A stretch of DNA of 6,203 nt. Source: Alphaproteobacteria bacterium (GTDB lineage: Bacteria; Pseudomonadota; Alphaproteobacteria; Rhizobiales; Xanthobacteraceae). The stretch covers positions 1-6,203 of the forward strand of contig VAZS01000263.1 in assembly GCA_005884855.1 (NCBI GenBank). Reading direction: 5' to 3'. Both the position numbers and the translations under genes were made by a program. Positions 1 through 6,116 of this stretch are shown here, piece by piece. How positions within the stretch are numbered: position 1 is the first letter of the stretch; each line of letters starts with the position of its first letter. The notes below the pieces were generated by a model, which was not told the DNA's origin, did not search any database, and saw nothing but the letters and a program-made list of their open reading frames with translations.

Positions 1-88
1 CATCGGGACTTTGCACTATCCGCTTCGGTTTTGAGCCAACAGGATGTACGGGGAAATCTGGATCGACAGTCCAGGTGGCGATGTCCAC
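1..88 (-). CDS. Possible start of an unrecognised protein gene, cut by the window edge
   Basis: A minus-strand frame stays open from an in-frame TAA in the tandem repeat to the window edge. The visible peptide from the GTG at 86-88 begins VDIATWTVDPDFPVHPVGSK and continues PKRIVQSPD. The composition (acidic and aromatic start, a PVGSKPKR stretch) reads more like real protein than a random frame, but I cannot name a family. The start is uncertain: a TTG at 122-124 is also in frame, and neither has a clear Shine-Dalgarno sequence. It would lie 119 bases beyond the encoded CCA end of the tRNA-Arg on the same strand, where genes of integrated elements often begin. Only 29 codons are visible, so this may be a chance open frame. 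No function is assigned. Confidence 0.3.
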   Translation of the reverse strand, partial: MDIATWTVDPDFPVHPVGSKPKRIVQSPD

Positions 89-130
89 TGGAGTGGTTTG
101 AACGTGTTGGTCGAAAGGTCGCAATTGGAG

Positions 131-163
131 CTTACCCGCTGCTTACCCGCTGCTTACCCGCCG
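131..163. repeat. Three tandem copies of an 11-base repeat
   Basis: On the plus strand, cttacccgctg occurs at 131-141 and 142-152, followed by cttacccgccg at 153-163 with one change. The unit is not a multiple of three, so it shifts frame between copies; on the minus strand it places a TAA in the frame leading to the possible gene at the left edge. The 11-base period is close to one helical turn, so an array of protein-binding sites is conceivable. Simple slippage duplication is equally possible. Confidence 0.85.
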
Positions 164-207
164 CCGAGCACGCGAAACCAGCTTTCAGGCAAGTGTTCTG
201 AATTTGC

Positions 208-284
208 TGGCGCACCCGACACGATTCGAACGTGTGACCTTTGCCTTCGGAGGGCAACGCTCTATCCAGCTGAGCTACGGGTGC
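208..284 (-). tRNA. tRNA-Arg, anticodon CCG
   Basis: Read on the minus strand, the gene starts GCACCCGTAGCTCAGC and folds into a full cloverleaf. The acceptor stem GCACCCG pairs with CGGGTGC, followed by discriminator G73 and an encoded CCA (208-210). T8, A9 and G10 are in place. The anticodon stem TTGCC/GGCAA encloses the loop CTCCGAA, giving anticodon CCG, which reads the arginine codon CGG. The T arm has the standard GTTCGAATC loop sequence. The length is 77 bases including CCA, with a short variable region. The gene stands alone, with a candidate promoter just upstream. I see no second copy of its 3' end within the window, so there is no direct sign here of element insertion. Confidence 0.97.
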
Positions 285-296
285 GTCTATGGGTTC

Positions 297-324
297 ATTT
301 AGCCGATTGCCCTGCGGTCGGCAA
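297..324 (-). promoter_or_regulatory. Candidate sigma-70 type promoter for the tRNA-Arg gene
   Basis: On the minus strand, TTGCCG (319-324) is followed after 16 bases by CTAAAT (297-302), which ends 12 bases before the first base of the tRNA. This matches the usual layout for a tRNA promoter with a short leader, but each hexamer only partly fits the consensus (TTGACA, TATAAT). The -35 part overlaps one arm of a small inverted repeat, ATTGCC/GGCAAT (306-311 and 320-325). The call rests on position and partial matches only. Confidence 0.35.
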
Positions 325-362
325 TGTCCCTGCCAAGCCGGTGGCGAGGCGCAGGAGCAAAG

Positions 363-377
363 CCGTTCCAGAAACGG
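363..377 (-). terminator. Weak candidate terminator after the hydrolase gene
   Basis: On the minus strand, CCGTT and AACGG form a perfect 5-base-pair stem around the loop TCTGG, beginning 10 bases after the hydrolase stop codon. The sequence after it is CTTTGCT, only a poor T tract. The stem is short, so it may not terminate efficiently on its own; its placement is the main support. Confidence 0.3.
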
Positions 378-387
378 GTATTCCCTG

Positions 388-1452
388 CTATTTCAGCGCA
401 AGAGGCCTTTCCTCGTCGAGAAAGCCCATCAGTTCGCGAAAGAATTGCATGCGGTTCTTTTCCATCATCACCGTATGTGTTCCTTCGCTCAGTTCGATAA
501 GACGCTTGTAGGGCGTATTTTTTAACTGAGCAAAATAACCCTGCGCCAGGTAGCTTGGCAGATCTGCATCCCATTCGGCATGCAGTATCAGCGTCGGCAC
601 TGAAATCTTGGTGGGATCGTAGAGCGCTTTGCCTGCAGTCCAATAATTCGCGTTGTCCTCGGCGACACCGTTAGGAGCTCGCAGCATCGGAGGATTCTGC
701 TTTGAGGAATCAGGATCGGTGGCCCATGTGGCGTCCGCCCATGCATCAAATACGCCCGGCGGGATAAGATCTGCCTTCTTGTCTTCAGGAACGCCCTTTA
801 GCCAGCGTTCCCTGGCGGAATCTTTCGAAACCAGACGGTAAGCTCCAAGTGGCGGTGCATTGGCGGCTGCAGGCGCACGCGGTTCGGTGCGAATCCATTG
901 CGGTGCGTAAAGCACCAATCGGTTTACCCGGTTGTTATTTTCACTGGTGTAGAGTCCGGCAATCGAGGTGCCCCAGGACCATCCCATCACGTTGATTTTC
1001 GAGACGTGGCGCTTCTTCAGAATAAAATCGACAGCAGCGCCGAGATCGTGCGCGGCAACCTTGGTCGAAACAATCGGCTTGTTGGCGCCCGGTGGCTGGC
1101 TCATTTCAGCCGGCCTGGTAGAACGGCCATAGCCACGAACGTCGACCAGATAGACGTCGTAGCCGCGGGATGCGATTAAATCCATCATGGACAAGCCCTC
1201 GATCGGCAGATCGAAGGCCGTTTCGGCCGGGTAAGTCGCGCCATGAACGAACAAAACAATCTTGTCCGCGGAAAACGCCTGCTTGCCCGCCCGGTGCTTA
1301 TTGCGAACAAAGAGTTCAACGCCGGACTCACCTGATGGAATCATGGTGTCCGTTGTCTCAAGTTTTGCGCTCTTCGCGTCGGCGATAACGCTCGGCAAAA
1401 CGGCGCTGGCTGCCAAAACGCTCAAAAACAAACCCGTTAAATTGGCGATCAT
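388..1452 (-). CDS. Exported alpha/beta-hydrolase fold protein
   Basis: Predicted serine hydrolase of the alpha/beta-hydrolase superfamily, 354 residues from the ATG at 1450-1452. That start has GGGAGG five bases upstream and gives a hydrophobic leader (MIANLTGLFLSVLAASAVLP, then SVIADA) with a possible signal-peptidase site after A26, so the enzyme probably acts outside the cytoplasm. The leader lacks the usual lysine or arginine near its start. The oxyanion-hole HG motif is at H70-G71 (FVHGATYP). The nucleophile elbow is GWSWG with S159, preceded by a strand (INVM). The acid is probably D295 in HAEWDAD, and the catalytic histidine is H326 in EGTHT. A cap-like insertion spans about residues 185-280. 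Substrate is unknown; family members hydrolyse esters, lactones, epoxides or haloalkanes. The frame is open for 24 further codons upstream, but those encode a dispersed repeat. The gene is 231 bases after the c-di-GMP gene and probably separately transcribed. Confidence 0.9.
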   Translation of the reverse strand: MIANLTGLFLSVLAASAVLPSVIADAKSAKLETTDTMIPSGESGVELFVRNKHRAGKQAFSADKIVLFVHGATYPAETAFDLPIEGLSMMDLIASRGYDVYLVDVRGYGRSTRPAEMSQPPGANKPIVSTKVAAHDLGAAVDFILKKRHVSKINVMGWSWGTSIAGLYTSENNNRVNRLVLYAPQWIRTEPRAPAAANAPPLGAYRLVSKDSARERWLKGVPEDKKADLIPPGVFDAWADATWATDPDSSKQNPPMLRAPNGVAEDNANYWTAGKALYDPTKISVPTLILHAEWDADLPSYLAQGYFAQLKNTPYKRLIELSEGTHTVMMEKNRMQFFRELMGFLDEERPLALK

Positions 1453-1457
1453 CAAAG

Positions 1458-1463
1458 CCTCCC
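1458..1463 (-). promoter_or_regulatory. Ribosome binding site that fixes the hydrolase start
   Basis: On the minus strand GGGAGG lies five bases (CTTTG) before the ATG at 1450-1452. It is a strong Shine-Dalgarno match and is directly followed by a signal-peptide-like coding start. An alternative ATG at 1522-1524 would make the protein begin inside a repeat element and place the hydrophobic leader internally. Confidence 0.75.
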
Positions 1464-1474
1464 GGTGATAGTTT

Positions 1475-1519
1475 GACGGCAATGGAGCGCACCGCCTCTC
1501 GCTGCGCTCGCAATGACGG
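1475..1519. repeat. Dispersed palindromic intergenic repeat (GTCATTGCGAGCGCAGCGA type)
   Basis: On the minus strand the element reads CCGTCATTGCGAGCGCAGCG and continues through GAGAGGCGGTGCGCTCCATTGCCGTC. The core arms are gagcgca (1485-1491) and tgcgctc (1503-1509), seven perfect pairs around an 11-base loop. Outer parts, CAATG against CATTG with a bulged base, extend the symmetry imperfectly. I recall repeats beginning CGTCATTGCGAGCG as scattered through intergenic DNA in Bradyrhizobium and related alphaproteobacteria. Their translation gives pseudo-peptides such as the HCERSE seen here, a common source of over-extended gene starts. A role in mRNA stability or termination is unproven. Confidence 0.65.
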
Positions 1520-1580
1520 GACAATCTCTATAGCTGCTGCGCTTCGAGTTCGGCCAGAGTAAACGTTAGGCTTGTTTTTA

Positions 1581-1588
1581 TCACGTGA
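1581..1588. promoter_or_regulatory. Perfect 8-base palindrome TCACGTGA, possible operator
   Basis: TCACGTGA reads the same on both strands and lies 129 bases before the hydrolase start, in the gap following the c-di-GMP gene. Another palindrome, AACGTT, is at 1562-1567. Symmetric sites like this can bind dimeric regulators, but an 8-base palindrome also arises by chance, and I see no clear promoter beside it. Confidence 0.2.
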
Positions 1589-1637
1589 GAAGCCGGCATT
1601 TCATATCGACCGCGCCCGTCGACACCCGGTGCGCACG

Positions 1638-1667
1638 AAAAGCAAAATGGCAGCGCGGGGGCGGCCA
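1638..1667 (-). terminator. Candidate intrinsic terminator after the GGDEF/EAL gene
   Basis: On the minus strand, starting 16 bases after the TGA stop, TGGC (1664-1667) pairs with GCCA (1648-1651). After one mismatch, two further G-C pairs extend the stem, leaving a six-base loop. It is followed directly by TTTTGCTTTT (1638-1647), a T-rich tail. The stem is short and interrupted, but placement and tail fit rho-independent termination. This suggests that the c-di-GMP gene and the hydrolase are separate transcripts. Confidence 0.4.
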
Positions 1668-1683
1668 GTTGGCGGCGAGACAA

Positions 1684-4600
1684 TCAAGCCACCGCCGAGA
1701 CGTTCTCGCTGCCATCGGCTCCGAACAGGCGTCTTACCTCGGAAGAAGGCTTGGCCGCGCTGAACAGGTAGCCCTGCATCTCGGTGCAGCCCAGCCCTCG
1801 CAGCACTTCCTTTTGCCCCGATGTCTCGACGCCTTCCGCTGTCGTGGTCATGTTGCGCGCCGCGGCGATGTTCACCACCGCCTGCACGATCACCGATGAG
1901 CCGCCGATTTCCGTGATGTCCTCGACGAAACAACGGTCGATCTTGATCTTGTCGAATGGGAAGCGCTTCAGATAGCTCAGCGAGGAATAGCCGGTGCCGA
2001 AGTCGTCCAGCGCAATGCGAATGCCGATAGCCCGAAGCTGATGCAGGATGGCGAGCGCGGTTTCGTCGTCGCGGATCAGCACGGCCTCGGTGATTTCGAG
2101 TTCGAGCCGGTTCGCCGGCAGACCCGAGACAGCAAGCGCGCTGGCGATCTTCAGCGCCAATGTCGTGCATTTCAACTGCACCGGCGAGACGTTGACCGCG
2201 AGCCGCACATGGGCCGGCCAGCCGGCCGCCTCGGCGCACGCGGTACGAAGCACCCATTCTCCGAGTTCAACGATCAAGCCGGTCTCCTCCGCGACCGGAA
2301 TGAATTCCGCTGGTGAAATCATGCCGCGTTCGGGATGGCGCCAGCGCAGCAGCGCCTCGCAGCCCGTCACCTGGTCGCTCCCGAGATCGACCACCGGCTG
2401 GTAGTGGATCTCGAAGGCGCCATCGACAAGCGCCTGACGCAAATCCCGCTCCAGCGAAAGCCTTGCCTTGGCATGTGCGTCCATTGCCGGCTCGAAAAAG
2501 CGATAGGTTCGACGGCCGTTAGCCTTGGCGCCGTACATCGCCAGATCGGCGTTCTTGATCAGTTGATCGAGATCGGTGCCATCCTGCGGCGCCAAAGCAA
2601 TGCCGATGCTGGCGTCGGTCATGAGCTGGTGGCCGAGGCACTCATAGGGTTGACGGATCGCCTCATGAATGCGCGTCACGAAATCCACGACGTCACGGGA
2701 ATTTGCGACATCGGTCTGGATCACCGCGAACTCATCGCCGCCGAGCCGGGCGATATGGTCGGTATCTCTGATGCAATCCCTGATGCGCCCCGCCACGGCT
2801 TTCAACAGCTCATCGCCGACATGATGTCCGAGCGAGTCGTTGATGCCCTTGAACTCGTCGACATCGATGTAAAGCAACGCGAACTGCTGGCCGCGGCAGG
2901 CTCTCTGCAGTTCTTGTTCGATTCTTTCGCGGAACAGCACCCGGTTCGGCAGGTCTGTGAGCGCGTCGTAATGCGCCAGATGCGCAATCTTCTCGTCGGC
3001 GCGACGGCGATCGGTAACATCGTCGACGATGTTGATAATATATCTGGTCTGCCCGGCGTGATCCGGAATTCCGATGCGCCTTGAAGTAATAAAGCGCTGG
3101 CCCAGCGCTTGGCTTTGCCACGGGCTTATGTCCAGGAACAGGCCTTCGGGACTTTGCAGGGCTTTTTCATCGTCGGCGGCGATGGCATCGGCGGCCGCCT
3201 TGGGATAGAGATCGGGCGCGGTCTTGCCGACAATCTCGTCGCGCGAGAGCCCGAACTGAGTCTCGGCGACCCGATTGACCAGCACGTATCGGCGATCGCG
3301 CACGTCCTTTACGGTGATCTGGGTCGGAATGTGATCGATAATCTGCCGCAGGAAGCTGTAGTTGCGATCACGCTCCTGCTCGACATGCCGCCGCTCGGTG
3401 ATGTCTTCGATCGTCGCCACCCACCCGCCATGCGCCAAGGGCTTGTTGACGACGTCAAACGAACGTCCGTCCGCGGCTTCCATGATGGTATGGGTTATTT
3501 TTCCCTGTGCGATGTTCTGCAAGATGTTAGAGCAAAATTCCTCGACATTACCCTCAAACGAACCGGTTTCCTTACGGTGCCGGACGACGTCGAGGAAATG
3601 GCAGCCCGGCTTGACGACGTTCGCCGACAGACCGCACATGTCGATATAGCGTTGGTTGCAGATTACCATGCGCGCCGACTTGTCATACAGCACCAGACCC
3701 TGGGTCATGTTGTTGAGGGCAGTGTCGAGGCGATGTTTTTCCGATGCGAGCTGCTGCTGCGATTGCTGATTTTGCCGGTTCACCTGGCGGACGATCAGGA
3801 ACAGAATGAAGGCGATCACCAAGGCCGACAGAACGGCGGCAGCAACCATGAAACGGGTCTGGGCCCGCCAGTCCGAGAGTACGACTGCTACGGTGCTGGT
3901 CGCCACGACGATGATGGGGAAGCGGCCCAACGGAGCCGCGGATCCGAGCCGGTCCTGCTGATCGACACCGCTTTCGAAACGCAGCGTTTGCAGACCGCCC
4001 TCGGACCGAACCTTCTCCAGCAACGGCGCTGTCTTTAATTTATGCCCGATCATCGCGTCGGCATGGGGATAGCGAGCCAGCAACGTTCCATCGCGATGGA
4101 ACATGGAAATCGCGGCGCCGTCTCCGAGCACGACCGATGCAAAGAAGTTTTGAAAATTCGCCGAATCGATCCGCCGCGCCATCACTCCGAGGAAAACCCC
4201 ATCGAGCCCACTCAGCCGATGCGCGATCACCGTGGTCGGCTTACCCGTGAAATAGCTCTGAACCGGCTCCCCCAGCGTAAGCTTCAATTCGCGGTTTGAT
4301 TTGAGACCGCCGAAATATTCGCGACCGGCGACGTTCACATCCGCCAGCGGCCAACCGCCGGAGGAGTTGATCAGTTGTCCATCTGAGTTGTAGATGTTCA
4401 CGTCGCCGATATAGGACAGAACGCTGGCCTTGGACTTGAGCATCAGGTGCGCGTCGTAGGTCGACATCTCGCTGCTGAAAATCTCCGGCGAGGCGCTCCC
4501 GGCGAATTGCATTTTCGCGATCAGATCGGTCGCGAGGATATCGGCATCTTCGAACTGTTGGTCGAAGTGGCGGGTGAGCAGCAGTACGGTGTTTTCCAGT

Positions 4601-4836
4601 TCGCGTTCGCTGTTGCTCAGCGCGCGCTCGCGGAATTGGCCGATGATGAGCGCCGTGCTGACGGTGATCGCCGCGACCAGGAGAACGCCGCAAAGGATGA
4701 GCCAGAGGACCGGACCTCGCCGGAAGGAGGCGGCGCTGTGATGCGGCGCGACCGCGGTGCTCTCGGACCTTCCAGGTAGCCCGCCATATGCTGGAAATCG
4801 GCGTTCGCATTCCTCGACTCTCCCGAGGACACGCAT
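1684..4836 (-). CDS. Membrane sensor diguanylate cyclase/c-di-GMP phosphodiesterase (CACHE-PAS-PAS-GGDEF-EAL)
   Basis: A 1050-residue inner-membrane protein with the parts to make and break cyclic di-GMP. Membrane helix 1 spans about residues 43-66 and helix 2 about 329-349. The region between them (about 70-320, with GREYFGGL and tGKPTTVIAHRLSGLDGVFLG) resembles the periplasmic double-CACHE domains of diguanylate cyclases. A glutamine-rich helix (350-370) leads to a PAS_7-like domain (370-482, ending GGWVATIEDITERR) and a PAS_4-like domain (493-612). GGDEF domain, about 615-780: intact motif G699-F703, plus an RxxD inhibitory site, R690-D693, exactly five residues before it. EAL domain, about 797-1035: E827-A-L, N882, E914, D944-D945, K965, E1001 and Q1021 match the metal and catalytic positions. 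Both activities are therefore predicted. The ATG at 4834-4836 is the only usable start after an in-frame TAA nine codons upstream; its Shine-Dalgarno sequence is poor. Ligand and dominant activity cannot be read from sequence. Confidence 0.95.
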   Translation of the reverse strand: MRVLGRVEECERRFPAYGGLPGRSESTAVAPHHSAASFRRGPVLWLILCGVLLVAAITVSTALIIGQFRERALSNSERELENTVLLLTRHFDQQFEDADILATDLIAKMQFAGSASPEIFSSEMSTYDAHLMLKSKASVLSYIGDVNIYNSDGQLINSSGGWPLADVNVAGREYFGGLKSNRELKLTLGEPVQSYFTGKPTTVIAHRLSGLDGVFLGVMARRIDSANFQNFFASVVLGDGAAISMFHRDGTLLARYPHADAMIGHKLKTAPLLEKVRSEGGLQTLRFESGVDQQDRLGSAAPLGRFPIIVVATSTVAVVLSDWRAQTRFMVAAAVLSALVIAFILFLIVRQVNRQNQQSQQQLASEKHRLDTALNNMTQGLVLYDKSARMVICNQRYIDMCGLSANVVKPGCHFLDVVRHRKETGSFEGNVEEFCSNILQNIAQGKITHTIMEAADGRSFDVVNKPLAHGGWVATIEDITERRHVEQERDRNYSFLRQIIDHIPTQITVKDVRDRRYVLVNRVAETQFGLSRDEIVGKTAPDLYPKAAADAIAADDEKALQSPEGLFLDISPWQSQALGQRFITSRRIGIPDHAGQTRYIINIVDDVTDRRRADEKIAHLAHYDALTDLPNRVLFRERIEQELQRACRGQQFALLYIDVDEFKGINDSLGHHVGDELLKAVAGRIRDCIRDTDHIARLGGDEFAVIQTDVANSRDVVDFVTRIHEAIRQPYECLGHQLMTDASIGIALAPQDGTDLDQLIKNADLAMYGAKANGRRTYRFFEPAMDAHAKARLSLERDLRQALVDGAFEIHYQPVVDLGSDQVTGCEALLRWRHPERGMISPAEFIPVAEETGLIVELGEWVLRTACAEAAGWPAHVRLAVNVSPVQLKCTTLALKIASALAVSGLPANRLELEITEAVLIRDDETALAILHQLRAIGIRIALDDFGTGYSSLSYLKRFPFDKIKIDRCFVEDITEIGGSSVIVQAVVNIAAARNMTTTAEGVETSGQKEVLRGLGCTEMQGYLFSAAKPSSEVRRLFGADGSENVSAVA

Positions 4837-4985
4837 ACAACGCTCGAAGTGGCATACGCGTTAGGAAATCCGGTTACCCGGGACTTAATGGGGCTTCACG
4901 GAGCCGCAGCTTTCGCGTGTCGGATTGCGCCAGTCAGCCACGCGGCCGGCCCAATATCCGCCATTCAGGTCCCGATCAGGGTCAG

Positions 4986-5005
4986 GTGCCGACTAACGTC
5001 GGTAC
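4986..5005. other. Hairpin in the gap after livM
   Basis: The plus strand reads gtgccgac, loop taac, gtcggtac: eight pairs including one G-T pair. On the minus strand, the transcribed one here, the same place becomes an A-C mismatch, leaving five perfect pairs inside (CCGAC/GTCGG, loop GTTA). No T tract follows. It may help end or stabilise the liv transcript, but it lacks the features of a standard intrinsic terminator. Confidence 0.3.
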
Positions 5006-5019
5006 GGTTGATGACTCTG

Positions 5020-5045
5020 TCGCAACGCACTCGTTTTGCGAAAAC
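5020..5045. other. Overlapping inverted repeats directly after the livM stop
   Basis: Just past the TAA of livM, gtttt-gcg-aaaac (5033-5045) can form a five-pair hairpin. Alternatively, tcgcaa (5020-5025) can pair with ttgcga (5036-5041) around a 10-base loop. The two folds use the same bases and exclude each other. Neither is followed by a T tract on the minus strand, so a terminator call is weak. Confidence 0.25.
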
Positions 5046-6116
5046 TTAAGACGGCTTGCGCGTCCGGGTTCGCAGCCGGCCCACCACGCCGGTTGGAAAG
5101 AAATAGACGCTGGCGATGAACAGCAAGCCAAGCCACAGCAGCCACCGATCGGGATGCAGCAATCCGGGAAGCAATGGCAGCCCGGCATCGGCCGCGGCGT
5201 TGGAGGCAGCCCCCATCAGCGCCTGCAGATAGTTCTGCGCCAGAATAAAGATCGTAGCACCAATCACGGCGCCATAAATCGTGCCCATGCCGCCGATCAC
5301 CACCATCAGCAATATGTCGAGCATGATCGCAAAACTTAGCGAGGTGTCCGGGCCGGCATAACGCAGCCACAGCGCGTTCAGCATGCCCGCGCTGGCCGCG
5401 ACCAGAGCGGCGAGGCAGTTGGCGTAGGTCAGATGGAACACGGTGCGGAAGCCAAGCGCCTCGGCGCGGAATCGGTTTTCCCGGATCGCCTGCAGCACGC
5501 GGCCGAATGGCGAGTTCACCACGCGCAGCAGCGCCAGGATCATCGCCGCGCAGCCAACGAAGATGACGTAATAAGTCAGCACGCGGCCGTTGAGTTCGAA
5601 GCCGATTAGATTTTTAGGGATCAGCACCGTGCCGGGCCGCAGCAACTCCGGCAATTGGAAGCTGCGGCCGTCCTCGCCGCCGGTGAGCCATGACAACTGC
5701 GAGGCCAGCACCAGAAAGGCCGATGCGACCGCCAGCGTGATCATCGCGAAAAATATCGCCTCGACCCGCAATGAAAATAGTCCGATGGCGAGAGCCAGCA
5801 GCATGGCGAGCGGCAGGCCGGTTACGATAGCGGTGGCGACCGCGGCCCAGCTTGGGCCCATCGAGTATAGCGCGATCGCCACCGCATAGCTGCCGATGCC
5901 GTAAAACATGGTATGGGCGAACGACACCGATCCGGTGTAGCCGAGCAGGAGATCATAGGACGCCACCAGCGCTGCAAAGATGCAGATCTTGGTAGCGACG
6001 TTCATCGCCTTGGCGCCCGGAAAAACCAGCGGCGTGACCGCCAGCGCCGCGATAATGACCAACAGCAAAATAGACAGTGCGCGGCTGCGCGGGGGATCGC
6101 CGGAAAGCAACATCAT
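5046..6116 (-). CDS. livM: Branched-chain amino acid ABC transporter permease LivM
   Basis: Inner-membrane permease of a high-affinity branched-chain amino acid importer, pairing with LivH to form the channel; ATPases LivG and LivF and a periplasmic binding protein would complete it. The 356-residue protein is strongly hydrophobic, with about eight to ten membrane segments (the first about 14-33, the last about 324-341). It carries the family signature YDLLLGYTGSVSFAHTMFYG (54-73), the cytoplasmic loop GRVLQAIRENRFRAEALGF (205-223) that contacts the ATPase, and IGGMGTIYGAVIGA (274-287). I chose the ATG at 6114-6116 because it overlaps the livH stop as ATGA and has GGTGA seven bases upstream. 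The frame is open 12 codons further, but that would overlap livH more deeply. No ATPase gene follows. Related urea or short-chain amide permeases look similar, so the substrate is assigned by family only. Confidence 0.93.
   Translation of the reverse strand: MMLLSGDPPRSRALSILLLVIIAALAVTPLVFPGAKAMNVATKICIFAALVASYDLLLGYTGSVSFAHTMFYGIGSYAVAIALYSMGPSWAAVATAIVTGLPLAMLLALAIGLFSLRVEAIFFAMITLAVASAFLVLASQLSWLTGGEDGRSFQLPELLRPGTVLIPKNLIGFELNGRVLTYYVIFVGCAAMILALLRVVNSPFGRVLQAIRENRFRAEALGFRTVFHLTYANCLAALVAASAGMLNALWLRYAGPDTSLSFAIMLDILLMVVIGGMGTIYGAVIGATIFILAQNYLQALMGAASNAAADAGLPLLPGLLHPDRWLLWLGLLFIASVYFFPTGVVGRLRTRTRKPS

Noticed and set aside
184..202. Hairpin TTCAG/CTGAA after the tRNA as a terminator
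   Set aside because: The five-pair stem has a 9-base loop and no T tract after it; it is indistinguishable from chance.
44..511. Plus-strand open frame of 155 codons
   Set aside because: It runs antisense through the tRNA-Arg gene and into the hydrolase 3' end, and its peptide shows no domain-like features.
2335..4038. Two long plus-strand frames (249 and 309 codons) opposite the c-di-GMP gene
   Set aside because: They mirror the codon bias of a GC-rich gene with clear domains on the other strand; the peptides have no recognisable family features.
4241..4855. Minus-strand 204-codon frame overlapping the start of the c-di-GMP gene
   Set aside because: It is a frame-shifted, arginine-rich reading of the same DNA. 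The main frame encodes the membrane helix and CACHE-like region without interruption, so no frameshift is needed.
4850..4890. TTAAGT-17-CCTAAC as a promoter for the c-di-GMP gene
   Set aside because: Each hexamer matches consensus at only about three of six positions, too weak to annotate.
4788..5339. Plus-strand 183-codon frame covering the gap after livM
   Set aside because: It overlaps livM and the c-di-GMP gene antisense and has no domain-like features.
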